Part shown: positions 45,590 to 56,510 of the stretch, in pieces
Numbering within the stretch: the stretch's first letter is position 1
How the letters are laid out: each line of letters begins with the position of its first letter
Source: Cristatella mucedo
Taxonomy: Eukaryota; Bryozoa; Phylactolaemata; Cristatellidae
Length of the DNA: 64,000 bases
Assembly (NCBI GenBank): GCA_009760855.2
Contig: WPIO01000004.1
Coordinates: forward strand, 2,609,001 to 2,673,000
Reading direction: 5' to 3'
The notes under the pieces: model-generated
What the model was told of the DNA's origin: nothing
Database searches by the model: none
Seen by the model: the letters and a program-made list of their open reading frames with translations, nothing else
Translations under genes and position numbers: made by a program

Positions 45590-46090
45590 TTGTTCAAGTG
45601 TGTGATCCGTGATGTGAGTAGGGCCCTGCAGATAAGCCATAAGAGACAATAAGTCAGTCAGTGCACGAAATTTTGTGCTGGAGGAGTAAAATGAAATATC
45701 AAAATCAATGTTAAAATCACCCATAAGGAGAAAGGATCAATTTCCTATTTGCAAAATCGAAATAAAATAACAGAAACCGGAAGTTTTGGAGGACTTGTTA
45801 CCTGAAGGGCGATAGCCTATTTTCACCAATCGTAGCTTGTCAGATGAATTCAAAACAATAGATTCAAAAGACTGCTTTGAGTGGACTGCAAACGGCTTGA
45901 AATTAAACGATGAGCGTGTAATAACGGAGAGTCGACCTCCAGTTTTGACTGATCTAGGTGTGTGATAGAAAGGGAAACCTGCTGGGGTTACGTCGTTAAT
46001 GGTCGGGTTGTTTAACGACTTTAGCCAGTTTTTTGTTATGATGAGCTGGTCGAGGCCTTTACCAGAAACAAGGTAGTTCAAGGGGGATTT
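45590..46090 (-). mobile_element. LINE apurinic-type endonuclease domain fragment
   Basis: On the minus strand it reads NNPTINDVTPAGFPFYHTPR, SVKTGGRLSVI, SFESIVLN and then, in another frame, LMGDFNIDFDISFY and GPTHITDHTL. These are the middle and end blocks of the LINE endonuclease (GDFN and the final histidine). The N-terminal catalytic block and the RT are not adjacent. It is broken by a frameshift. Confidence 0.8.
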
Positions 46091-46269
46091 AATGCTAATG
46101 CCTACGGAAAACGCTTCTACTTACACATTGCACACTCTACTAGTAATGGAATCCTGCCTTAGATTTTCAATCTAGTAACTGAGAATGAAAATGTAAGACT
46201 GAGAGACCCATCTCTCGAGCTCTTGACGAAGTCTTGCATAGAAGATATGGGATGTGTAGTGGGGAATGA

Positions 46270-47000
46270 TCACCATGTAGCTTAGCTAATGGAGGCAATG
46301 TAAGCTTGCGTTCCTAGCAACCTAAATGTGATCAAAGTCTGTGAACACGGTAAATCTCTTGTTATAATGGGTGCCTAAGACATGTTAAATCCAAAAGTGT
46401 TCCGGAATACTTGGCAGCCCAAATAGTTCATCCATTCGTCTAATTGCACATCGGCGGTTCTTTCTATATAGGACTCCTGGCCTGCCAATTTAATTCATGG
46501 CGTGGAGTGAAAAACGCAGCAGCTCAACTTGTCTGCAAATAAAGAGTAGCTGCCGCATGAAACTATTTCGATGTGAACTTCCCTACCAAGCGTCGAATAG
46601 AGTTAACTATTCTGTTCGTGGCCTTTGATCAACAAAATCACTTGCACCAACCTGTCCACACATCTAGCCTTCTTTATGGCTCTAACGACACTCGCAACCA
46701 GGCTTCCAGTGGCTTTCCCACTGGCTATTTTATCGCGCTGACACAATGTATATTACTGCTAACTGTAACGTTATGTTTTTAGAAAATTAATTTAAAGCCA
46801 ACACTACGTGCCTAGACAATTATTCAGTTATCTTTGAGCAATATATAAATTTATCATCTTTATTATTCGTTGTTAATAGCATTACATTGAGGTCTTTTAG
46901 CGATTTTGCCTCCAGTTCTTATGCAACTAATTTCTGGTATTTGCTGCCGGGCTCTGTCACTACCGGCATTGATTCGGCATCCATAAACCTCGGCTAAAGA
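46270..47000 (+). mobile_element. decayed LINE RT C-terminal part
   Basis: Ordered weak matches: VKNAAAQLVCK near 46510, LPTKRRIELTILFVAFDQ at 46580-46630, TSSLLYGS, then DFASSSYATNFWYLLPGSV at about 46905-46965, the RAFSSYAPKAWNSLP block of other copies. No tail is recognised. Confidence 0.5.
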
Positions 47001-47039
47001 CTAACCAATTACACCTCAGGTTTGTCTGTACTAAGTTAG

Positions 47040-47985
47040 CTTATAATGTCTATCAATATTCTTACATTTTTACGTAATTATTATTGAGTGCATGTAAGTA
47101 ACCAAGGATCCTACCAACAAATTTCCCCTAATATTTAGATGTGTACGTTTGTGTGCTTGTAGAAGCGTGATACCATGTATTTCGCTGACTCCTGATTATT
47201 AATCCTCTCGCAGCCAGCCCTCCAGTGCCTGGATAGAGATGTAGCTCTCTTTGGAAGCTATAAAAAAGACGCCATTTTTTTACCTTTTAAGACAAATGAA
47301 TCTCTGCAAATTTGAGAAAGCCGAAAATGCTGACATACATAAAAGCCGTCCAATGGCCATTTAAGGGCTCTACGGTCGCATAATTTCTAAGCTCTTCACT
47401 AATGTCAATATCAAAGCATCTGCCATATAAGCATAGTCAACGCTACAGCAATATTCATTGAAACATGGCATCCTAATAGATGTTACGACGTGACACTGAT
47501 ATCCATGTTTACTAATAGGAATATACATATTTGTATGAGCTGATTGAAAGTCCGGCTTTTAGTTCTGAGTTAAAAGCCTTTCGGGTGCAATGGTAGTTGG
47601 TTTTGATGGGCCCAAGAAAAAATCCTTGCAAAGTCGTCATCTTGTGTTCGCATTTAGCATTGAATCATCCGTTAGAGCCTATAAGGAGAAAATAGTAACA
47701 CTTGAAAAAACATTTGTCACTACGAATGTGATAGATCTGATTTTAGGAGCGGGTCCTCTAACGTAACAGCACCTTAGCAGTAACGGCTGAATTGTAGCTC
47801 TCTTACACAATCAAAGAAAAAATCGAAATGGACATTTTTTTAATAACGCTTTGACATGCATGATGAAATCAGCTTCTGAGTACTTAGCTGAACTATACAT
47901 ATTTATATTCTTAGCTTTTTTGCAAGAAAAAGATGTTGTAAGCGTATGTTGACAATCATGCATGTACTTCCGGTTTAATTTGCAC
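47040..47985. other. unclassified AT-rich stretch
   Basis: No gene or repeat family recognised. Confidence 0.35.
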
Positions 47986-47989
47986 GAAA

Positions 47990-48290
47990 TTAAGGTATCA
48001 TGCTCCAAAGTGACCTTTTATTAGCCCACAACACCACCCGAACAGTCTAGTCTGCCTACATCCAGCTACACAACATTGCTAAAATTCGGGCTTTCATAGA
48101 CAGCGATACAACATTTACATTGGTCCGTGCATTTGTGACATCTCATCTCGCCTTAACTCATGTAACTCACTGCTTGCTGGTCTACCTGCTTACCCAACCA
48201 TTAGCTTACAGCAAGTGCAAAACTCTGCAGCTATGCTCGTCTGCCGGGTGCCTTGCAGTTGACATATCACACCACTTCTCGCAGATACAT
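47990..48290 (+). mobile_element. L2-like LINE family A fragment (RT thumb)
   Basis: It reads YIQLHNIAKIRAFIDSDTT, LVRAFVTSHL, CKTLQLC and ISHHFSQIHD, ending where a reverse family B LINE begins. No tail follows directly, so it is cut by that insertion or by deletion. Confidence 0.75.
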
Positions 48291-49310
48291 GACCTGAAGG
48301 CACGAAGAGGCTGAACGTGGTGCATCAATTCAGCTAGATATGGGAGGAGCCAAGCCGTGGTCTTGGCCTTGTGGGACACATTAAGAACACTGCTCGGTAT
48401 CCCTCTATCATCCGGCAGACATCCTAGCTCTTGTAGCAAAGGAGACACGTGGTCAAACCTCTAGAGCTTGAAAACTAGCCTTGCAGCCACATTCAGGGCC
48501 ATTCGCAGTGGCAAAGTTGCTTTTTTGGTAGCCCAACTAAAAGGGAATTACAATAATCAAGCTGAGCCAGAAATAAGGAGCTAGTTAACTTTTTTGCAAG
48601 TCACCTTGGAAGAGAGCTCCTAATCTCGGATAGGGATCGGACTGATGGCTAGCTGCAGAAGCAGTCTCCTGAATGAAACTTTAAAATTAAGGCAGCTGTC
48701 GAAAACGAGGCCTAAATTTCGAGCAATATTTGGTAGTTTACAACTGCATCGCCTATAAGAAGAGCAAAGCCTTGTAATCCAGCCACACGCTTAGGGTGTC
48801 CTATAGGCAGCAGTTCAACTTTGTCGTCATTTAGTTTCAAGAAATTTTACGACATTCAGGATCGAATGTCAGCAAGGCAGGCATTCAGTTTATCAGTTGC
48901 TGCAGTAGATTCAGACGGTTTGAATGACAAATACAGCTCAGTATCATCAGCATACAAGTGATATCGTATTCCGTTGGCCTTAATAAATTTTCCCATAGGT
49001 TGAGTATAAATGGAGAAGAGCGAGGGACCGAGGACGGACCCTTGAGTGACTCCACAGGTGACCCGTCTCGTGGGTGAGACCTGATCCCCACACGACACGT
49101 GTTGAACTCGACCAGACAAGTACCATTAAATGCCTCATCTGCCGACCGATCGTTGTTCTCAATCGTTAAAGTAGGACATCGCGGTCAATGGTATCGAAGG
49201 CAGCTGATAGATCTAGCAGAGATAGGGCAGTGAAACTACCGTCGTCGTTACAGCATATAATGTTATTTTTAACAAAGAGGAGAACAGTTTCGGAGGATGG
49301 AAGAAATGTA
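48290..49310 (-). mobile_element. LINE family B copy 1 (RT fragment)
   Basis: The minus strand reads (49310 downward) a decayed first catalytic block (LLDLSAAFDTIDRDVLL-like) and GRVQHVSCGDQVSPTRRVTC. Then come [60 protein letters not shown] and further C-terminal parts to 48290. It is related to, but distinct from, family A. It matches 59400-60290 along its length. Stops and shifts make it inactive. Confidence 0.85.
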
Positions 49311-49357
49311 GAAATCAGGTAAAGGTCCACATAGAAATCAAGTAAAGGTCCACACCA
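49311..49357. repeat. short tandem duplication
   Basis: AGAAATCAGGTAAAGGTCCA followed at once by AGAAATCAAGTAAAGGTCCA (unit about 23 bp, two copies), at the upstream edge of the family B copy. Confidence 0.7.
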
Positions 49358-49399
49358 CCCTAGGCCCTAGGCCGCTCTCTAGCACTGGGAGGAATGATC

Positions 49400-50213
49400 T
49401 TTAATCAGCAGACCACATTAGCTCAACAGTCAAATCTGTCTACTTTCACCTAGATAACACTGTTAAAACTCGGGCATGTTTATACAGGGAACAATGTCTA
49501 AATTATTCCATGAATTTATGACACACCATCTAAATTTCTGTAACTCAATGCTTGCTGGTCTACCGGTCTGTGCACTCAGGCCCTTACAGCTGGTGCAACA
49601 GTCTATAGCTAGGTTAATCTGTGGTTAGCACTGCAGTTGCAACATCTCACCAGTTTTTCATTTTTCGCCAATCTACACTGGCTCTCAATCAAGCGACGGA
49701 TATAATTCAAGGTTTTGTCTCTTACTTTTAGGTCCCTTCATTTTTTGGCTCCATCCTCCCTATCAGATCTACCCACCCACCCGGCTAAGCATCGTACAAC
49801 CAGCTTTTCGGAATCTAACTGTTTACCCATACCTCGTAAAAATCTCAAATATTTTGGAGACCATGCCTTTAGTTCTTATGCCATAACAGCCGGAAACTCA
49901 CTACCGACATGCATCTGGATGTATCCTGATATGTCCACTTTAAAAAAATTTAAAAAGCATCTATTTATTACTGCATTTAGTGGGTCCCTGTGATTCGTTC
50001 ATTATGTGCTCATACATGCTGACACTGTACATGCTGCCACTAACCATAGTTGCAGGCTGACCCTGTGCACGTCACCCAAAACTATGTAATTATTGTTGGT
50101 TGTTGAGCATTCTACCACTAATCATTCGATCTTGATTGCATTGTAGCAAATGTAAAGTGCCTCGAAAGAGATTGAGCTATTTGATCGTGCTATATCAAAT
50201 GTACTATTATTAT
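49400..50213 (+). mobile_element. L2-like LINE family A copy, C terminus and tail
   Basis: It starts near HISSTVKSVYFHLDN and continues through SLTFRSLHFLAPSSLSDLP, FSESNCLPIPRKNLKYFGDH, LKKFKKHLFITAFSGS, the 3' UTR and an altered stem-loop to (ATT)n at 50203. Several frameshifts. Confidence 0.85.
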
Positions 50214-52205
50214 TACATCCCTGAACACGGGCATCGTTCTGTCAATATTTAGGTCTGCAGTTGAGTCTAAGAGAACTCAATGAAATTAAGCTGCTTCCAC
50301 TGGCCTAATTATGAATGTAAAAATACAATACTGCTTTGACGTAATGCATCCATTTTCTAATGTTTTGCCTTTTTTCTGGGTATGATTTATGTTGATCTTA
50401 ATAAGCTAAGTATTGACTACCCGCCGGGCCAAAGTTCACTGATTAATGCTTTTGCATGCTAGTCCAAACTTGGTAAATCGATTACACTTAATGATGGTTA
50501 TCGCTTACTTAGTAGCTAGCTGCATAGCACTTGAATAGGGATCAAGTTCTCTCAGTGCACTTAGGCGACAGGACCGTGCAAAATGACCAAAGTTGTATTT
50601 CCTGGCTAGTAACTGTATTTCATAATTATTCACGATTCACACCATAGACGGCCATTATTTTCTCACATGACCGGCACACTGGTTATATCAAAAAAATTAA
50701 TTTAGAAAAAAATTAGAACTGCATCATTATTTTACATTTCAAATTTAGTCATAAGAACAGTGCTAGAGTTAAATTAACCTCAATTTATTGTGGAAAGACT
50801 CAGTGAAGCTAACTTCAAAGGAGTTAAACACGATTAGATATTTTATTTGTGGTTTTATTGCAAATCGCTTCAGTGAATAGGCCCTAAAATTTAGCCTCCA
50901 TTGCATTTTTGTCATACTATTCACAATAAGGGTTGTCATAGTCAAGTAATCCAGTTGAGGGCTCTTGGCTTAGTCCACAGCATAAGCGCCTAACTCCTCT
51001 TTGAATTTTTTAAGATTAGCATCAATCTCGCGGCCTTTTTATTTTAGAAATTATGCATACCATTTCGGGTTTGGTTTTTAAAACATTGACCAACTACTCA
51101 AAATTACCAGCCTTTTAATCGCACAGGCAGCTGAAAACCACTGCAAAGAAAGTTTGCTAGCAGCTGTCTTCATCTTGCTCAGCCTCTTGGGGTTTACTAC
51201 TTTATGATCTGTATAAATGATTTAAAGTATATACTAGCTTTAACTTTTCCCCCTGAATAGGTAGCAAGACACACATGGGAGGTACTTAAAAGCTGATTTC
51301 TAATTATATAGATCTGAGACGTCCTGATTGATGAAGCCAAACTTTATTCTTAGAGATCGCACTTAAAACTTCCAAGGATCTACAAGCGGTTGTCAACATC
51401 ATGTTTTTTCCACACTGTGAAATCAGTAATTTGTGGCCAATATCTTTTATGATCGTACACTTTAGTCTCTTGATAATCATATCGGTAAAAAAGAAAGGGA
51501 AAATTCATGACACAACTATATAGCTTCAGCAGGAATGACGTAGTTTTGAACTCTTCAATTACCTCCCTTACAGCCATATTCGCCTTACTATAAGAAACTC
51601 AGCAGCATCTTGAAACTACTGTAGTAACTCCTCTTTAAGGTAAAGAAAGCTACAGGGAAAGTCTTCCTGTTACGAAGAAGCGAGGCTTTGCGGCTCCTCC
51701 TCGATTTACTGTTTATGAATGGGCTCAGTTCAAGTGCAATGCGCACATTTTTGCAGAAGCCCCACTTTGTTTCTTTTGCTGCAGTTGGCAACAGGTTGCT
51801 CACGCGTTCTCATGTTCAAAGCTTTCACAGTAACTCTAGCCTAAATATGAGAAAATATAAGAAAAAACAAGAATTTGACATGATAAGACCAAGTGTCTGA
51901 TCATATCAGTAACGTCTGTCAGGTTGGAGAAGTATACATTTCCCTTCTCGCTCGCATTTGTGTGATTGCAATCTGGACCTGCTAAACCTTCCTCACCGTG
52001 TGACTCGCTGATCTCCCGAAGACACCGCTCAGGTCAACACGATACTGGACTGATGGATAAAGGAATGTGTGATACAGGATAAGAAGCCCACAAATGGAAG
52101 TTTAATTTTAGTGGGTCCAAAATACGCAACTTAATAGTTACTTGAATTGCTAGTCAGTTACACTCCAAAACTCTTTTTTTTTATACCGGTAAACATAAAC
52201 AAATT
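50214..52205. other. unclassified AT-rich stretch
   Basis: No gene recognised. A faint L2 tail (GCACTTGAATAGGGATCAAG then TTCTCTCAGTGCACTTA) lies at about 50527-50570. Open frames at 51380-51900 have no recognised domain. Confidence 0.35.
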
Positions 52206-52211
52206 ATATCG

Positions 52212-52274
52212 ACACACACACACACATACACAAACACAAACACACACACATACACACACACACATATATAAATA

Positions 52275-52344
<70 letters not shown>

Positions 52345-52346
52345 CA
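52212..52346. repeat. compound (CA)n-(TA)n microsatellite
   Basis: ACACACA runs with single-base interruptions pass into TATATA runs with C interruptions. The open frame through it is low-complexity. Confidence 0.95.
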
Positions 52347-52489
52347 GTTTTTATTCACACATAGCTGTATATTTTTGAAAAGAAATCATTCAGCCAACAT
52401 TTAACTTACCGTCCAAAAACTTTAGCTGATTTATAAGCCTTACTTGCATAGCGGCAAAAGAGTCTAGTGTTTGCAGTATTTATTAAGGA

Positions 52490-52567
52490 TAGGCCACCAG
52501 CGGATTCGAACCCAAAGCCAAGGTTGGTCGTGCAGAGCGACCACCTAAAGCTTGGGATAAGAAGCAA
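52490..52567 (-). mobile_element. tRNA-like SINE fragment (different family)
   Basis: The reverse complement has AGCTTTAGGTGGTCGCTCTG (A-box region) and, about 30 bp on, the perfect B box GGTTCGAATCC in TTTGGGTTCGAATCCGCTGG. The rest of a tRNA acceptor stem is not evident and the body differs from the other SINEs here. A degraded tRNA gene is possible. Confidence 0.5.
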
Positions 52568-53214
52568 GAGCAAGAGTTCACTTGCTGCGTTTTAAGTGGA
52601 CATGCCAGTTTACCAGAAGCTTCTCCGGATTTCCGAAGGAAATGCCGAAGTATGCCTTTTCTGCACTCGGCATCTTAACAGATATCTTCACGAGTAAGAT
52701 TTCACTCTCTTCTCAATAAATTTGACCCAATACCCAACGCAATGGGTCTGTTGAGTGACAGAAAAATTGAGATGATAATTCTGTCAATTATTTGGCTTCA
52801 TTGTCAGCAACGCAGCAAACTTAAAAGTATATACAGGAAATTGCTCTTTCAAGGTACCTTATTGCTAAAATTTTACGAGTACTGCTCTTAAGTGCTAATT
52901 CCTCCTAACAATTACTAGTTTAAATAGCTGAATAAAAAATAGTATAAATTTAAACCTGATGGGGAGCAATATCACTGACATAAACGACACGATTTTGAAA
53001 ATATTATTATCCATATTATGGAATAAAAGTTTTGGTGCAGTAATAGGTTTTTCTATTTATTCAAGATGGATGAGATAAGGAAATCAAACATTCTACCTAA
53101 AACTAAAAGCTAAATTAATTAAAATCTATTGAATTTTTAATAATTCAATTTTTATCATATGATAGCTGTAGAGTGTAGACTCTCTGCGGAGACTATGAGG
53201 TCGACGTCGCGACA

Positions 53215-53520
53215 TTTACTTATTGCCGAAATTAAAAAAACAGAAAGCGTACCTGTTGTTTAAATTATTTAGTGGGGAATTGTTATTCGTCATTTGTGTC
53301 CTTACGCATGCTGCTGACGCTGTGTATGTTGCCATTAAGCATATTTGCATGACAATCCTGTGCATGTCAGCTTTAAACATGTATTGCTTGTTGACACAGT
53401 GCATGCTACCACTAACGAAATGATCATAGTTCCTTCGGAGCATAAACAAAGTGCCTAGACATAGATTATATTCTCTGAGGTGCTATTTAAAATTTATTTT
53501 TGTTATTAGTATTAAAATTA
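53215..53520 (+). mobile_element. ancient L2-like LINE 3' end
   Basis: PKLKKQKAYLLFKLFSGELL matches the LKKNLKTHLFRTAFSGSL end of family A. The 3' UTR words (GCATGCTGCTGACGCTGTGT, CCTGTGCATGTCAGC) and a worn stem-loop (AGTGCCTAGACATAGATTAT) follow. It ends TTTTTGTTATTAGTATT. Confidence 0.7.
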
Positions 53521-55415
53521 CTCAAAGCCACTTCGAAAAAGCCATGTTACACATAATTGTGTATCATCATAATATTTTTATTGTAATTTAGTAAAATGTT
53601 AATGGGAATGATATGGAAGAATTATTCTTCCTAACCATGATTGCGACTCCGTGATTTAATCATTTCTATGGCTGAAAAAAATTGGGCAATTGCTTTTGTA
53701 AAAATTAGATTTTCTTATACTTCAACCATTTTAAATGTACATTAAACATTTACTAGTAAATTGCTCGTCAGCAGCTATTACTGAAATTTTACATAATCAC
53801 AAAAACTGGAGATAATAGGAAATTAAGCTTACCGGTCAGACAAGAGTTCTTCCACTTTAGCTATTCGGTGCACTAGCACCTATAAGAACAGCATATATAC
53901 GAAAAGAAATATTTTAAAATTTGAATATGATTCTCTGCTGGCAAAGTAATATTAATAATTTTAAAGCTTTGATTATAATAAAATTTAAAAGACTGCATGC
54001 ACCGTCTTCAATATCATATTAGAATAATTACATTTTGTTAGGTTTTATAGGTAATAAATAATAATCACATCGATATTATTCATACAATTCACAGACCAAT
54101 GGAATACCTATATAAAAAAGTAATATTTTGACTAATGGGTGTATTCTAAGGGTTACAGAAAATGACTTTACGCTTGTTATATAAATTATCGAAAGATGCT
54201 AACAACTTTTGCATAACTATAGGCAAAATTTGATGTTCAATCTAAAATGTACTATTTATACTGCAGGTACGTATAAGAAATCTTAAAGCTTCTCCATTGA
54301 TATTTTTAACAAGTTACAAATATAGTTTCACTAACACAGTGATACAATACTTAGCACTAAAGGTGCCACATTAGCTTGACTTAGTGACTAGTGTTTGCTG
54401 AACTTACGGACTTACGCACTAACATTTAAAAAATCAAAACAGCATCAATCATCATGTTGAGTCGTATATAATGTCTCTAAGACTTTTCATTGGTTCGCGT
54501 ACATAAATTACTGAGTTTTGAAATATTTCACATTTAATATTAGTCCAAATGAAATGCACGTTGAGGTGTAGAATATCGCATATATTTGGTGGATGTATAT
54601 TGACTCAACCTAAGCTACCGGTCAAGCTGTAGCAGTATACAATCGACGGATTTTTGTAATGAACTATTGGTGTTATGTTGTTTCAAGATCGTCAAATCTC
54701 TTGAGGCATATAACAATAATAACATTTTTAATAAATCCATGGGTCAGATGCCACTGTTAGAGCTCTTCTAAACATTTTACATAAATACAAAATGTGTTGT
54801 AAAAATGGTGTTTGTAATTCGTGATTGCACGGCTGATAAATTGAATGAATATGCAATGGCACCATTATTTGATCATGCAAGTTTTGTTCAGTAGTATTTG
54901 GGCACTTGCATCAACGAAGCAGTCATCTTAACATTGTTGTGACGATCTAAGACTTGAGTCCACGGAGACTGGTTATAGACTACATATGGGCCGATGCCTT
55001 GGCTAATAATGTGATGAACATGCGCCTTGATATGTTCCATAGTCAAGTTATATATTTCATAAGTCATGCTATATAGTTATATAGCAATGTTATATAAGAG
55101 AAATAATAAATATAGTCATCATGACAAAGGTATGTATTTAAATTTTTTAGGTTTGGACGTAACATTGCAAAACCAAGAGCTGCATTTGCGCATTACTGCC
55201 ATCAGTAGAGGTAGCAAAACTAAACGCAATCTATCTATTAGTTTAGTTATAATGAGTTTCACGAAGGTCTTTCAAAGCTTACAAGAATTTTTTTTTATAT
55301 AAGACTGAAAACAGGCAAGATTGATTTACACGTATAAAAATATTTAACTGCAATAGAGTTGCTGACATAAAAACATTCAAAATGTCAGGGTTAGTAATCG
55401 TATTAATATTGATAC
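53521..55415. other. unclassified AT-rich stretch
   Basis: No gene or repeat recognised; a frame at 55066-55302 has no known domain. Confidence 0.4.
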
Positions 55416-55419
55416 ATGC

Positions 55420-55855
55420 GATACACCGCCCTCAGAGAAATCAATCTCTTTCTAGGCGCTTTACATTCGCTGCAAAGAGAAAGGCGATTGAATGGTGACT
55501 AATATCAAGCTCACCATTCAACTCACCATTCAATGGCATTTCCCTTTGCAGCAAATGTAAAGCGCCTAGAGAGAGAGATTAGGTTCTCTGAGGGCGCTTT
55601 ATCGAGTGCATTATTATTATTATTAATATTATGCTTCATAAACAACATGAATAACAGAGCTAGGGGTGACATGCACAGGGTCAGCATGAAAATGTGGTTA
55701 GTGGCAGCATGCACAGTGTCAGCACGCATAAGCACATGAAGGACGAATCACGCGGACCCACTAAATGCTGTCCTAAACAGACGTGTTTTCAAGTTCTTTT
55801 TTTTAGTGTGGTCAAGTCAGGGGATGTTGTGACGCAAGACGGAAAGGAGGGTGGT
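55420..55855 (-). mobile_element. family A LINE 3' end (reverse) interrupted by a second, forward L2 tail
   Basis: The reverse element shows its stem-loop at 55425-55475 and continues, after a forward insert at 55502-55612, at ATTATGCTTCATAAACAACA. It runs on to ACCCACTAAATGCTGTCCTA and AGTTCTTTTTTTTAGTGTGG. In uninterrupted copies the two parts are adjacent (GAGTAATATCATGCTTGATA). A 16-bp unit (GATCCGATGCTTGGT) is doubled at 55845-55880. Confidence 0.85.
55502..55612 (+). mobile_element. family A LINE 3' end only (~110 bp) forming a hairpin with its neighbour
   Basis: It starts CTCACCATTCAACTCACCAT, includes the stem-loop and ends (ATT)n. It lies head to head with the reversed tail at 55425-55498, so the two make a near-perfect inverted repeat of about 75 bp with almost no loop. 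AATATCA before and AATATTA after may be the target duplication. Confidence 0.85.
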
Positions 55856-55884
55856 CCGATGCTTGGTGATCCGATGCTTGGTTT

Positions 55885-56510
55885 CTAAGGGTGCTTTATC
55901 AAGCAAATTATTATTATTATTATTAGTATTATTACAATCATGCCATACAAATAGCAAGAAGCACTTTAAAGACAGCTTTTAAACCTTTCAAAGACAGTTT
56001 TTAAAGACATTCAGCGACTGTTATTTGGTGGCTTTTAAGTATTAATATATAAAAATCCTGGCTGGAAAAGAAATTCCAATAAAAACCTCTACAATTTACG
56101 CGAAAAAACTTTTAAAATAGCGAAAGTGCAAGCAGCAGATAGCGTTAACGATTGTATGGTGAGCAAAGCTGGTGCCACATTTCATTTAACGAATAATCCA
56201 GTCTGTAGGTGCTTAAAAGTGTACTTTCTCAAGCTGCACTAAACGAATAACCACTACTCTATCATACATGGCAGACAAATTACCATGAAATGTATCACAT
56301 CGCCAAACGATTGATTCATACTAATGACTTGAGTAAGTTGCTACATTGGAATACGGTTACTTTTTAAAGCTTGCATACCCAGCCTGAAGCAGAAAAGTGA
56401 ATACAAGTATAAATTATAATACAACGAGCTCAATTTAAAAAAATTGTAAGTAAAGGTATATAATGGCCCCGCCACAGAACTTACGCCGCTGTTTTCCATA
56501 AGAATCAAAT
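55885..56510. repeat. ~600-bp duplicated segment, copy 1 (starts in an L2 tail)
   Basis: It matches 61985-62545 in the same orientation. It begins in the stem-loop end and (ATT)n of a family A tail (GGGTGCTTTATCAAGC) and continues through CATGCCATACAAATAGCAAG, GGAATACGGTTACTTTTTAA and TTGTAAGTAAAGGTAT. The L2 part here is very short. Confidence 0.85.
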
